Source of the DNA: Linum tenue
Taxonomy: Eukaryota; Streptophyta; Magnoliopsida; Malpighiales; Linaceae
Assembly: GCA_946122785.1 (NCBI GenBank)
Contig: CAMGYJ010000004.1
Coordinates: forward strand, 11,554,150 to 11,618,149
Length of the DNA: 64,000 nt
Reading direction: 5' to 3'
Shown: piece by piece, positions 10,798 to 23,258 of the stretch
Layout of the letters: each line of letters starts with the position of its first letter
Numbering within the stretch: the first letter of the stretch is position 1
Translations under genes and position numbers: made by a program
Notes under the pieces: generated by a model
What the model saw: only the letters and a program-made list of their open reading frames with translations
What the model was told of the DNA's origin: nothing
Database searches by the model: none

Positions 10798-12434
10798 GTT
10801 TTTTATATAATTTTGTTAATTTAGTTTTTTTTTTCTGCTGGTCGGTCGGTTACTGGTCACTTACCGGTTAGGTTTAGGTGTCAGACGAATCGGCCTTTGT
10901 TTTTCGTTTCCTCCGGTTAAACCGCGGCAAAAGCGAAAACCGACCGGTCGGTCGGCGGCTAACCGAGGCTGGAGGACGGTCGGTTGGCGGCAGCAGTTGG
11001 TCGTGTCTCGGTTTAACCGATAACCGAGATTTCGGTTTTCGGTTAAACCGAAATTGACCGGTTGCTAGCCCTACGAGTTAGACGTGGAATGAATTTTAAT
11101 GTGGTATTTGTAGAGTAAATAGTTTGTAGCGTAAGTCATGTCTATTTGTATTGTAAAGATCATTTGGATAAATGAATTATGAATATGGTATTTGTAGAGA
11201 CAAGTTATCCGTAGTTATCATTGTGGTATTTTTGTGTTATTTATGGGGATCGTTTGGATTAGTAATTCCGATGAGGGATTTATGGGGGATTTTAAAACAA
11301 TCCCTCCTTCTGCAAGATTTTAAAACATTTCTGTATTTGGGAAGATGAGAGATTGTGGGCATGAGGAAATTCTCAATCTCTCACATGAGGGTTTTTGAAG
11401 TAGTTGATAGGGATCACACTACAGGAAAAGAGGCTTTTGTCAATACTTTGTTTGCAACACTAATTCAATGTCTTGCTGAAAATTAGCAATGACAACACTT
11501 TTTAAAAATGTTACTTAAAAGACACTGTATACGACATAAATAGGTCATCACTTGAATTATGTCGCATTTACTTAATCATACGCAACATTTATATCCCATA
11601 TGTAATTTATGTTGCTATTTATGCACTTTAAGCAACATTGTGACAAATAATGTTGAAAAAGGTTAAACATTTTTAAAATTAAGTATATTTTTCTGATTGA
11701 TTCGACGATGTAAAACCACCTAGTTACATACCCTTTCATACTTACATGTTTAAAATTGAAAATTCACCATAACTTGCCCCTGAAATGAATACTAATTCTG
11801 AAATATAGGTATTAGGCAATAGAAATTAATTTGAAAAGAAATCTCTAATTAAAGAGATGAGAAGGGTTAATACTTAGTAGAGGATAGGAAGGGTTAAACT
11901 CGGTCATAAAAAGAGTTTTTGAGGATGGCAAAAGCCTCTTGTTCTTTAATCTTGGTCATACAATTCCTTCATACTGGGACAATTGGATAAAAAAATTTAA
12001 GGTACAGAAACGGTCTAACCCCATTATAAACAAGAAGTACTTAGCAGATTCGTAGAATCTCCAACTTGCTATTTTGATATATGACAGAGTAATTCCATCG
12101 GCAGTATAAGCTAGTTACTTTATGTAACACATGGAATGTGGTAATTTATAAAGTAAATTCTACACTACTTATAATCTACTATACTTTTAATGCGCCGAAG
12201 GGGAAAACATGAGCCCCATTTCAAAATTCCAGCCTCCAGAGCGTTTGTCGGAGGAGTAGTTTCGAAAACGGAAAAAATTGACTCGGCTCCTATTGCGACG
12301 ACCAACGGACCTGCTGATTTTTTCTCCCAGTCAATCCGAGCCTCCCTCTCTCCGTCTTCCGCCGGTGTCAATCTGAGCCTCCTCCTCTCTCCTTCCTCCG
12401 TCTTCACCGCCAACGGGCCTGCTGAGACTAGGCG

Positions 12435-12730
12435 GTAATCAACTCATACCCTAAGTTTCAGTTCTCCAAGGAGGCGGCTGCTGGCGGGAAAAACGGTGGC
12501 GACGCCACCTGCTGGATCTGCCTCTGCGAGTACAAGGATTTGGAGATACAGAGGATGATGCCCGAATGCCGCCACTTCTTCCACTTGTGGTGCATCGACG
12601 CCTGACTGAAGCTCAACGGATCTTGCCCCGTCTGCCGGAATTCCCCTCTCCCGACCCCGCTCTCCATGCCGCTGTCGGAGGTCGTGCCCCTGTCGCAGTA
12701 CGCCGCAGATCGGAGGAGGCTGAGGTGAAT
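12435..12730 (+). pseudogene. Captured RING-H2 (ATL-type E3 ligase) fragment
   Basis: The plus strand encodes NSYPKFQFSKEAA, then a RING-H2 finger: CWICLCEYKD, PECRHFFHLWC, CPVCRNSPLP. The cysteine and histidine ligands follow the RING-H2 order, and the tail (PLSEVVPLSQYAADRRR) continues as in ATL67/68-like ubiquitin ligases from memory of the family. A TGA at 12603-12605 replaces the expected tryptophan after CIDA. No transmembrane N-terminus or start codon is present. Its position inside the Helitron indicates capture; it is not likely to make an active ligase. Confidence 0.82.
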
Positions 12731-13259
12731 GAATGGCGTTTGCTTTTTGAGAGCTCATTTTGTAAATCTTTTGGGCCATTTGTCATTTGTGGATGTAGGA
12801 GTTTCCAAGATAATTGATAGAGTAGAGAGATCGTGATTTGGGTATTTTGGTAGGCAGATTCGCAAGTGTAAACAAAGTCGAAAGGGAACACCTTCTCTTT
12901 TGGATTTCGTTTTGGAAGTTGGAATTGTAAGAAATATTTGATTTTTTCCTCTCCTTCTTTTAACTCCATGAATTTGATTTTTTCTCCCAGTCAATCCGAG
13001 CCTCCTCCTCTCTCCGTCCTCCGTCTTCACCGCCCAAATCGTTCAGTATCCCAGCAGCGCTCACTCACATTATGGTGCCGATTCATTGAACGGCAGTTTT
13101 GAAGGTAAACGAACTAAATAAACCCTGAGTTTGCAGCTTGGTGGCTTATTTAAGAATTGGAGTGGAGAGATCTGTAGTCGGAAAGAAAAAAGCTTTACAT
13201 TTGCATCAATGCGTCATAGGAATGGGTTAATTCGTTCTCTTCCAATTTGCTTCCAACTA

Positions 13260-14530
13260 TGTTTGTATGTGGTTTGTGATCAACTCCAAAATGAATCCGA
13301 ATCAGAATCAGGCTATGGTAGCAACATCAACAACAATTGCAGAATCCAAGCCGTTTGAGGATTCATTTTGTGGAGGTGGAGCTGGTTCTGTTACAGGAGC
13401 AGGACTCATTCGAGGCACCAATATTGTAAGTAGGTTGTTTTGATTCCATAAACGTCAACTTCATTAACCACAAGTACATAGAATGACCTAAGCATATGAA
13501 CTCTAGAAGCCCTTAGGATAGTATCCATGACTCATATTTCAAACACTTCGATTTTATGAGTTGTTTTTGGCCTTTTTCATCTAAGTATGTACTCAAAATT
13601 TGAACACTCGATTTTCAGATGTAGTTTGTCAGGTCCTACAATTATCAGATCGTAAAACTTCACGCATCATTGGACGAAAATCTACTCCGAAGTACATCAA
13701 GATTAAAGTGATTGAGTGTTTCGCATTTCTGTCAACAATACATAGTTTGATAATATACCTGGAAGCTTTCTCTGCTATAAGATCTGTTGCTTGCCGATAA
13801 TTTTATCTGTATTTAGAGGAGATGAGGTCAACATGGTTCTGTGGGGGAGACTTTTACTACAATTGGAGCATTGTAGAAGCTACTGGAACATCTTCTCTCA
13901 TATTGGTCATCACCTCCATACAAGCGATTGAATGGATGGGTACACTTTGTTGTTTGCTGACATCTATATTAACCATTTTCTTTACAAATGCTGCATATTG
14001 AGTGTTGTGTTTTTGTTTTCTTGGTTTGTAGGAGAATATTGTTTCTTCTCTTCATCATCAACTGAATGGTTTCTCAATAATTGATATCTCTGAAGTCATT
14101 GTCTTTATCACCGGGTATGCTTGCACTCTTTTATTTGGATGCTAGAAGCTAAATGATGGAATTTAGTTGCTAAAGTTCATTCATTTCTTTTCCAATTCAG
14201 GAATCCTGAAAGTAAGTCACCTATTTTGATGGGAAGCACACACTAGCTGAAATTGTCATAGTTACTATGACTGAGCTTCAAGGCTTGAGTTTATACCAGC
14301 AAGATGAGGTCATTTCCAATACCATTTTCTACTTGCCGATCAAAGATATATTCCACACAATTCCAGATTTGGATTGCCTTTGTTTTATAGTACAATGTTT
14401 AGGCAAAGTGGTGGATCGGAAACCTATATGGTGTTACATGAGTTGTAGGTTTGGAAGGAAAGGTCGCGGATCATCATACCCATTGCCCACAACTTATAAG
14501 TTAGGACATGAATTTCCTTTTTCAAAAGTG
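13260..14530 (+). pseudogene. Unrecognised captured exon-like segments in Helitron
   Basis: Short coding-like stretches are separated by intron-like AT-rich DNA. Examples are MNPNQNQAMVATSTTIAESK near 13291, and ENIVSSLHHQLNGFSIIDIS near 14034, which ends at a GT-type donor. They may come from one multi-exon host gene, but I do not recognise it. No continuous reading frame joins them. Confidence 0.35.
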
Positions 14531-15138
14531 TAACAGAGTTTGCCCCTATAGAACTCCACCACTATATCATTTATAGCTACTATGAACACTAGCCATTACG
14601 CAAATATCTTCTCAAGCTTTCTTTGAGACATCTTTTTTCTTTTAATTATCAAGTCCTGAACGAAAATCTAACCAAAACTTCTCCTTCTTCCTTCCAGATT
14701 CGCAGCAAGTAAAGCAACATAGGCCAACAACTATAAGTCTACCCTGGTTACTCCTTCACTGGAGAATTGTACTTATCCTTTGTTGCTTTTTTTTTAATGG
14801 TTGAGACTCGAAATAGTATTCACTTGACTTTTAACAGGTAGCAAATAGTAGGGTTGAATGTTAGCAAGTAGTAGTTGGGTTGCATTTTGGAATACTTTTA
14901 TTAATACTGTATTTTTCATCCAAAAAAACATTCCGTTTCTAATCGGATTGGAGCGAGCTGGTTTACCCCCATCTCCCCTATGACCGGCAATTTTTATCTA
15001 TTATTGCTATGCTAGCACTCGAAATTTCCAAATTTTAAATTCTATTTTATAATAATTCTAGCTAACGAGACAACTACCAGCAATTGACATAATGATATGG
15101 GAACGCTACCCGGCCAATGGGCCGGGGCTCTACACTAG

Positions 15139-18100
15139 TCTACACAATAAATAAAAACCAAATGAGAAAATTTGAAGCCTCATTTCAAATTTACTGCATC
15201 CAGAATGAAAGTAGGAAGGACATTTTGGTCTTCACAATTATTTTTTTTTATTCATTAAAAAGACACTTACTAGGATTCGAACCATAACCACTTTAAAGAA
15301 AAACAAAGATCATAACCAATCACACTAAGTACATTTGTTGTATCTTTTTAAATTTAAAACATATAATCGCATAGAGGAAAAAACCCTTTCCCCATTTTAA
15401 ATTCCCTACTCCATGAGCGTTTGTAGGAAGGGTAGAATAGGGAGTGTCAATATTTTTTTTCCTCTGTGGAACGGGCCAACTTACCGTACACATGCAGATT
15501 TAAACGGGTCCAGGAGTGTCAATTGTTTTCTTTAAGTCCTTTTATTTCCCCTTGGTGGTAAAATATATATGAAAAGGGAAAAACAATACTCCTTTTTATT
15601 GCTAAAAAGAAAAAAATTTAACAATAAACTAATGCATGGATTCTAATGGGCTAACCGCTAATCATAAAATAAAAGAGTTGAATGAGTCTGATCACGTGAT
15701 ATGCTCATCAAGTAAAACAAATGAACATCATGGGTTTGTTATTCTAAAACAAGCTATTTTCTCTAGCATAATATATATTATGCTATTATTTTATATCTTA
15801 GTGACTAAAATATAATGTATTTTAAAGTTATTCAATGGTTCAACCTTGACCAACCCAATTAGTCCAATTTTTATCATTTCAAATATATATTATGTAATTA
15901 TTTGATATCATAATGATTAAATTATAGTGTATATTATAGGGAATCGTTTGATATTTGTTAGTAAAAAACTAAACATAAAGATCTATTTGGTTAATTTTAA
16001 CATTAAAACGATCCTAAACATTTTTCAGTTTCCTTTCAAAATTCTGTAGTTTTATTTCCGAATCAATGATGTGCAAATGGCGAATTACAGTCATCTCTTT
16101 CTTTCATTATTTTTTATTTTCAAATAGAAAGTTTAAAAGTAAAGAATAATTAAAGTTTGGGGTGGGTCGGTCAAACAGGTTGAATTTCAATTTTTGGCTC
16201 GTTTTGATCAAGTCTAATTTATAATCACATGATTTTCTAATACCCGATAAAAATCTCAATGCAAACCAGTTTGGCAGGTGAGTTCGTGTTTACCACCATT
16301 TTCTAGGGATACAAGAACAGTGGTTTCTATCCCAAATCGTGTTGTTCATTCTTGATTTCTTTAGATTTTATCATGGCTTGGCAAAAAACCAGAAAGCACA
16401 ATGATGACAAAATGAAAGTTTTATAAAGCAAATTAACCGGCCAACAGGCCGAGTAAAAGCTAGCAACGATTGTGAGATGCTCATTTCCCGAAAACCGGCG
16501 GGATAGGCGATTTGTTATTCGATTTTCTGGTCTATAAAACTTACTCCACCTCATCATATTACCAGAAAAAATATTGTTACAAAAGGTAGTTAAAATTATG
16601 AAAAACAGAGTACTTTTCTATCACGGTTAGTTAGCCTGCTAAGTCTCCTGTAAGTATTTTGTGGTGTTTGATAATTCTATTTTCATATTTTAATAATTAA
16701 TTTAGAATTTTTTCTAACTTATAAATGAAGGATAATCTTAAAATCTCAATATAAATATCATTGGTTGGAATATTGCACATTGAATTGAAGTGTTCAATGA
16801 CGACATAAGAGCATTGGTACCATACATTTCAAGAAAAATAAACATGACAAACACCGATACCAATTATCTCGACAGTCTATGCTACAATTCAAATTTTTTT
16901 AAACATTCAATTTGAGTGATAGTTTAGTCAAAGCAAGCAAATAATACACGATTGTGTATGAACAAAAATAAAAACATAAGTATTGTATTATGAAAAATGT
17001 ATTTATTTTAACAATTAAAAAAACAATCAAGACTTCCATATACAACCCTTATTTCAGCATCGTAATTAATGAAACAATTTTTATCAACATGATACAATGT
17101 TCAAGCTAAGGTCCAATTATTAATCACCAGTATATAATATTCAGCTTAGTAAACTATTTCAATATCCACAGCTAACTATTAACGATTACTTGCTTTATGT
17201 TTGCGGGTTTAATGTAACACTCTCATGCCTACACTCTAAGCATTTTTTTCTTTTTTTCCAATATTTTTTTGCAGTTATTTGTTCAATCAACTATATTTCT
17301 AGCTTTCCATTCCTAATTATTCACTGTTACCTACCAACTTATGGGAATGATGAATATTTTTTTCATGTATAATCTATTGACTATGAATGTTGCTTATTGC
17401 TTAAATACAACGGTGTTCAAGTTAGGTTTGATATCTCCAACATTTTCTCACAATTTATCGAAAAAGCATCATATCTTGCGATTTTTTGAAAATTTTTGTT
17501 AGGTAAAGTTCAACAAACTCAATCAATATTCGAACTCTTTCAAGTAGCTATCTACATGTGAATATGAAGTACTGAGTAGCTAAAACTCTACTTGAGTTAG
17601 TACGATCTTTTGCGCTATCAAATAAAATTCAATACATGATTATCTTATTACAATTTAGTCATACTAATTGTGCAGTAGGGGACATCTTATCAAAATCGTA
17701 TCGAAAGACTCCTTGATTGATAAGTTTCAGGATGTAATCAATTATACCAAATAGAGTGATTGAATTTATAAGATGCTCTCAAAGTTTGCTAAAATTATTG
17801 AGGTTCAACAACACATTAATCGTAAGGTGGTCATTGGGCATTTGTCTATCTCCTAGCTCGCCTAGACACGCTTAGACGTTGTAATAAAAATAGTAATTTT
17901 TAATAATGATAATGAAGTAACAGTTTTGAAGAACTTTCATACTTCGGTTCAAATGATTTAACAACAAGCAAAATAACTCTCAAGTTTATAATTTTTTTAT
18001 ACCAAATGGTATAATTAATTCATTTAAATTTTTAAGTTAAAACTCATATGATACAATTGTTTGACGAAATGGTTTTTATCATAGAGTGGTTCTATCGAGA

Positions 18101-18611
18101 AAGGTCTCTAAGAAACATGGCTTACTTTATTATTTCTTAGGTACATATAATATATATCTTCATCGTTACTTTTATATTGGCTTCAATTTAGTATACTTTT
18201 TAGTTTATATAGATTTTTTAATGATTTTTTGGAATATAATATATCATTATTGTATGATGGTGTAGGATATTAGTTCCTCTCATTTCAGGTTCAAATTGAT
18301 GCGTTTTCCCCTTTATCGTTCCCTTTTATCAGTAAATAATTTTTATGATATTTTTCACTATGAAATATCGTGAGCAGAATCTATACACAACAATTTGTGT
18401 TTGTTTTCGCTTCCTCTTCTCTTAATTAGATATTTTATCCATATTGATTCTTATATTGATTATTGAATTACTACTTTTTTGTTCTGGAGTTTATGAAACT
18501 AAGATGCATTTTTTTGAGAAACATGAAACTAAGATGCATATTGATAAAGAATGTAAGGTGTCATCTTCCCTCTTAAGGCTTAAGCACTACATAACATTGT
18601 TTACCTACTGT
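15139..18611. other. Decayed AT-rich CACTA interior
   Basis: No gene is recognisable. Contents are AT-rich DNA, several long T or A runs, and a second Helitron-like 3' end at 16437-16463 (listed separately). Confidence 0.5.
16437..16463 (+). mobile_element. Helitron-like 3' terminus
   Basis: Hairpin CCGGCC-AACA-GGCCGA, a short spacer and CTAG resemble the end at 15109-15138. The base after CTAG is C rather than T and no 5' partner was found, so this may be an old or mutated end. Confidence 0.4.
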
Positions 18612-19573
18612 TAGGGTGAGCAACGGGAAACGGGTATTTGGGTATACCCGTACCCGTCCCGTTTTCTAAGAGTTACCGGTACCCATATACCCATAATATT
18701 ATAAACGGATGAGACTTGAGATTGTACATTCCTAATATGGCTACCTGCGGGTTACTCGCGAATACCCGTTTGGGTAATATGGGTACCCGTTATACCCATT
18801 CAATACAAATACAGAAATTTAATTCAGCCCAGCCCAATTCAAAACCCATTGGCCATTTTGGCCCTTACCCTTTCAATTTCAATTCCATTTGGCCCTTACC
18901 CTTTCACTCTTTCACTAACATGTTTGGTGAATTAGTAGAGAGAGTTGGGATGTGTTTGAAATGAGGCAACGAGTGTCCATTTACAGCATGGGATCATTGT
19001 GTACTTAATTAAGGAACTTGGATCATCCCAATATTGCTCCTAATTATTCTTCTTTGCAGGACAACAGCAAGTGAAGGACAGTTGCAGCTGCAGAAGGGAG
19101 AATGGCGGCAAAGCCTGCAGAAGGGAGAACGACATCAGCAGCAGCAACCTGGAGAAGGCAGAACTGCAGCAGTAGCAGCAGCTTGCACAAAGTAGCATCA
19201 TGCCTCCCATTTGGTTGTGTTGAATGAAACTTCTTTTTTTGATAATTTGGTGCTTGCAATGATTTATTTCTATGCGTTGTGATTGTTCATGAATGTGTAA
19301 TTTGCAAACCAAGTATTTGTGATTGGGATGTATTTTGTGTCTTGGGATTGTTAAGCAAATACAAGTTAAGTTTAAACTTTTGTTAAAATTTTAGTGGTTT
19401 AAACTTTGGGTATTTATGGGTAGTATGGGTACCCGTTATCTATCCCGTACGGGTAATGTGTACCTGTTTCCCATACGGGTTTGGGATATGGGATGGACTT
19501 TGGTCTCCAAATGGGACTGGGTACCCGTTTAAAACGGGACGGGTATCCCGTCCCGTCCCGTTGCCCACCCCTA
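18612..19573. mobile_element. hAT element nested in CACTA
   Basis: The element begins TAGGGTGAGCAACGGG and ends with the inverse of TAGGGGTGGGCAACGGG. It has a perfect 8-bp duplication CCTACTGT (18604-18611 and 19574-19581). Subterminal DNA is filled with GGGTACCCGTT-like words. No transposase is present; the middle (19070-19200) has CAGCAG-rich sequence with no recognisable product. Confidence 0.9.
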
Positions 19574-19581
19574 CCTACTGT

Positions 19582-22440
19582 TAAATCGAAGTCTTTCTAA
19601 CTTGAGTACGAGTTACAATGACTTTTATTGTTGTCGATTTTCCCAAAATATTAGGTATGTTGCTTTTAGTTCTCGCATTCTTTTCAGTTTGATTTAGCTT
19701 TTTATGTGTTGCTCTATTAGTTGAACTTGCCAGTTGGAGATCTGCATGCTTCGACTACATTAATGTCACAGTGACTTCTATATGAAATGCCACTCGAAAC
19801 AAGAGTGTGTGATTTAATTTGTTTCTTATTAAGGACACTCTAAACATATACTTTGTTCCATTATATCATTGAATACACTAAATTCAATGAAAAAGTCTAA
19901 ACATTTTATCGTATACTGAATATTGATTATGCATGTATGATGTAAAACAACTCTCACCATTGTTCGTTTTAGATATTTTTATATCAATACGAATTCGTTT
20001 GAAAATATGTATTTATGTTAGTGTAGTTGGACGTTGTTCGTCATTTTTAAAACTTTGTTAGTCAAATACATCAAATACTTTCCTATATTATCAATGGAGA
20101 ACTTACCAAATTAAATAGTTATTTCAAACCCCAACAACATGAACCATAACAAAAATATATACCTACACTTATACATGACAACATGAGAATCAAACTCTCC
20201 CGGCCAAGAGACCGAGCCATAATCTAGTTCTATAATATCAAGATACATATTTGTATGCGGAAGTAGAGGTGGGCCGGTCCATTTAGTCCAGAGAGCCAGA
20301 TTGAATTGAGATAGGATCTGACAAAAAGTAAGGAAAAATGAGGATTAGGGCTGTACCATAAGTATTTTTGGTTTATTAGGATCGATTTGATTCGGTCCAA
20401 ATTCAATTTTGGTCTATTTTTTCTTCATACGTAAAATACTTCATACTCAAAATATATTTGATTCAATTCAAATATCTATCCGGTACGATTTGGTTAGTTA
20501 TGAACCAGATCGTTGTACACCCTTCCGAGCTACGACTACTCGAAATTATTTATTTAATAATTATTTCTATATATGAATTTAATTACTATAAAGTTTACTT
20601 ATTAGAATTTGGAAGGCTGTTGTACACTTGTACTTCTTTTTTCAAAGATTCTAAATTTAATCGTTATTGTTTTGATTTACTAACTACCATATATCGCTAA
20701 ACTACCCTTCTCCACATTACACGTCTTTGCTAACTATTAATTATATAAATCAATCAATAGCAATTAGCAAAACCCTAAGCTAATCCCACCTAAAAGCCCC
20801 CAATGAAACCCCAATCCTTTCTTCCCCTCGGCCCGCACCATAGCAGCGCTGCAAGGGTTTCAGCAGCGGTGATGATTCGCGGCGCAACTGTGTCGACGGC
20901 GTTAGAAACAAAGTCTTTCTGCTGAGAATTGCATGGAAGGATTGATGGCACACGCTCGACAACTGGAATCCACGATGATGACCGCAAGGGGATAACACAG
21001 CTACTAATTTGCTCGTTGATGGTAAGAAAGATGTTCTCATGTATTGTGATTTACGTAAAGGATTCAATATTGGTGATTGTTGTTTTTCTTTATTGTTTTA
21101 TTATGTTTTATCGGCTAATTAGTTGTGATTTTCTTTGCTTTGCTACCATGCCAGATGCAATCGAGTCAAAGCCTCAACTAAAGCAGCACTTATTTGATTG
21201 AAGGGGTGATCAAGCAAAGGCTTTTCTCGGATTGATGAATGTTATTTTATAGGAATTATTATTTCTTTATGCAATTGAAGATGCAATTTCTCGATGTAAT
21301 CGTGATAACTTATGTTATTGACCAAGTTTTTTATGTGGACAACTCTTGTAATTAAAAGACTTAGACTTACACATGACAATAATGTTGTCACAAATAATAT
21401 GTACTAGCAAAAGCCGGTTCGCTATGGTTTCGCGTATCGCAAAGATAAATATTTTAAAGAGTAATATTTTAAATGTTGACTCAAAAGTGAAGGTAATCTT
21501 TTTTCATTCTTAATATATTTTTTTTCCATAGGTTTGTTATTTACAATAGCATATGGTCGGCGAACTTGCATTAGGTAGAAGGGTCGTCGATTAGATTATT
21601 TATGTTTAAACTTCTTTCATGACCCTAATGTTTCAATTTGTATGGCTTTTTTTGGGTTTGCGTTAATCGGAGTTCTCCTTTATGAAACTTTTGGACTGAT
21701 TGCAGGTTTGAGCAGGTTCAACTCGCATTGATCAGGTCAAATTAGGTTGGATTCTCATGGATTTGGATTCAATTGTCTTCCTCAAACAAAAGGAAAGAGC
21801 AAAATGAAAAAAAATAAAGCTAAAACTTGCTACTGACTCAAAACTCGTCAACACCAGGTTCAACTCGCTTTGACCTGGTTGGGCCGAGTTTTGGAAAAGT
21901 TCATACCTGACACAACACGCAATTACAAAAACAAATAAAACTTGCTCCCACCGAAAATCTGTAAAATCGGGTTCAAGTCGCTTTGGTCGGGTCGAATTAG
22001 GTTGTATACCCATGCTTTTGGACTCAAGGATAAAACAAAATACTAAAGCGGATAAAACTCGCTCATGACCCCAAACTCTCAACACTATGTTCGACTAGGT
22101 CGACCTAGTTTTAACAAATTCATAATTTACTCAACCTGTCAATTACAAAAGTGGATAAAACTCGCTCTCGATACGAAACGCGTCAACAATGGGTTAGAGT
22201 TCAATTGTCATTCTCAACGAAAAGGAAAATGAGAAAAAACAAAACAAAACGTACAAAACTCTCTTTCGATCTAAAACTGGTCAACAACGTGTTCAACTTG
22301 CTTTGAACAATTTATTAACAAATTAACACTTGGTCCAACCTGCCAACTACAAAAGCGAATAAAGCTTGCTCACAATACAACACTCGTCAAAATCTTTGAT
22401 TCGGGTTCAATTGTCTTCCCAACCAAAAGAAGAAGAAAAA
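19582..22440. other. AT-rich CACTA interior with one GC-richer insert
   Basis: Mostly non-coding. At 20780-21010 there is a GC-richer piece with exon-like composition (starting near AAAACCCTAAGC), possibly another captured 5' gene end that I do not recognise. At 21700-22440 several imperfect copies of a GGTTCAACTCGCTTTGA-containing word occur, probably subterminal CACTA repeats. Confidence 0.4.
20199..20227 (+). mobile_element. Helitron-like 3' terminus
   Basis: CCCGGCC-AAGA-GACCGAG forms a partly degraded hairpin, followed by CCATAAT and CTAG then T. Same layout as the end at 15138. No matching 5' end was found. Confidence 0.4.
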
Positions 22441-22559
22441 AGAAATTTATAAATGCTAAAGTCGGTTTCAAGTCGCTTTGACTGGAACGAATTAGGTTGG
22501 ATACCCATGGATTTCGGTTCAATTGTGATCATGCTCAACAAAAAGGAAAAAAAGAAAGA

Positions 22560-23080
22560 AAAAACACTAAAGAGGATGAAACTCAGTCCTGATACAAAAC
22601 TTGTGGTAGCGGCCTTGGGAAATGATGGTGGGGAACAACTTAGGATTTTAGCGACAGTATTTCGAGATGGGCTGCAAAATGGTGGGCAAAGGCGATGATT
22701 TGTGCAAAAAGCCATAAAATAAAACCTAGCGAACAATAACAAAACAGTAAAGATGATGAAACTCGGTCCAGATACAAAACTCGTGGTAGCGGCCTTGGGA
22801 AACGATGATGGGGAACAACTTAGAATTCAGCCGATAGTATTTCGAGATGGGCTGCAAAATGTTGGGCAAAGGCTTGTGTTCAAGTTAGGAACCCATGTGT
22901 TTGGGTTCAATTGTGATCATGCTCAACAAAAAGGGAAAAAGGAAAGAAAAAACACTAAAGAGGATGAAACTCTATCCCGATACAAAAATCGTGGTAGAGG
23001 CCTTGGAAAACATTGGCGGGTAACAACTTAGGATCTCGCCGACAGTATTTTGAGATGGGCTGCAAAATGGTGGGCAGGCG
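22560..23080. repeat. Imperfect direct repeats of about 180-205 bp
   Basis: Three units begin with GATGAAACTC (near 22575, 22755 and 22962) and continue through GATACAAAA, GTGGTAG and GGCCTTGG to GAGATGGGCTGCAAAAT. They lie in the right subterminal part of the CACTA element. Confidence 0.75.
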
Positions 23081-23258
23081 ATGATTTGTGCAAAAAGCCA
23101 TAGACGAAAACCTAGCGAACAATAAATGAACACAAATGCGATGATTTGTGCAAAAAGCCATAGAGGAAAACATAAATAACAATAACAAAACACAAAGGCG
23201 ATGGTTTGTGCAAAAAGCCATAACGAAAACCTAGCGAACAAAAAGTAAACACAAAGGT
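23078..23258. repeat. Tandem repeat, 60-61 bp unit, three copies
   Basis: Units start at 23078, 23138 and 23199 with GCGATGATTTGTGC (third copy GCGATGGTTTGTGC) and contain AAAAAGCCATA. A further isolated copy lies near 22694. Confidence 0.85.

Larger units (their letters stand above)
9941..11073. mobile_element. Non-autonomous hAT element with captured gene piece
   Basis: The element begins TAGGGCTGTCATTTCGG and ends with the inverse of TAGGGCTAGCAACCGG. It is flanked by a perfect 8-bp duplication CGAGTTAG (9933-9940 and 11074-11081), the hAT hallmark. Subterminal DNA at both ends is packed with GGTTAGCGGCTAACC-like words. There is no transposase. The GC-rich interior (10140-10800) holds a DELLA-domain fragment and an internal tandem duplication. 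Confidence 0.9.
12175..15138 (+). mobile_element. Helitron with captured gene fragments
   Basis: The 5' end TCTACTATACTTTTAATG is preceded by A (12174). The 3' end has a perfect hairpin CCCGGCC-AATG-GGCCGGG (15109-15126), an 8-nt spacer, then CTAG (15135-15138) followed by T. That is the canonical 5'-TC / hairpin / CTRR layout with insertion between A and T. There is no Rep/helicase, so it is non-autonomous. It carries a RING-H2 gene piece and other exon-like segments, and a stretch around TTTTTTCTCCCAGTCAATCC occurs twice (12316-12412 and 12972-13035). Confidence 0.8.

Noticed and set aside
12165..13030. Several minus-strand frames of 80-118 codons in the Helitron
   Set aside because: They are shadows of the GC-rich RING-H2 capture and repeated leader; the plus-strand RING-H2 ligands are unambiguous.
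20346..20520. Possible small hAT (TAGGGCTGTACC ... GTACACCCT)
   Set aside because: Ends are only loosely inverted and no 8-bp duplication was found.
21404..21440. Possible Helitron minus-strand end (ACTAGCAAAAGCCGG)
   Set aside because: No convincing hairpin next to CTAG and no partner end.
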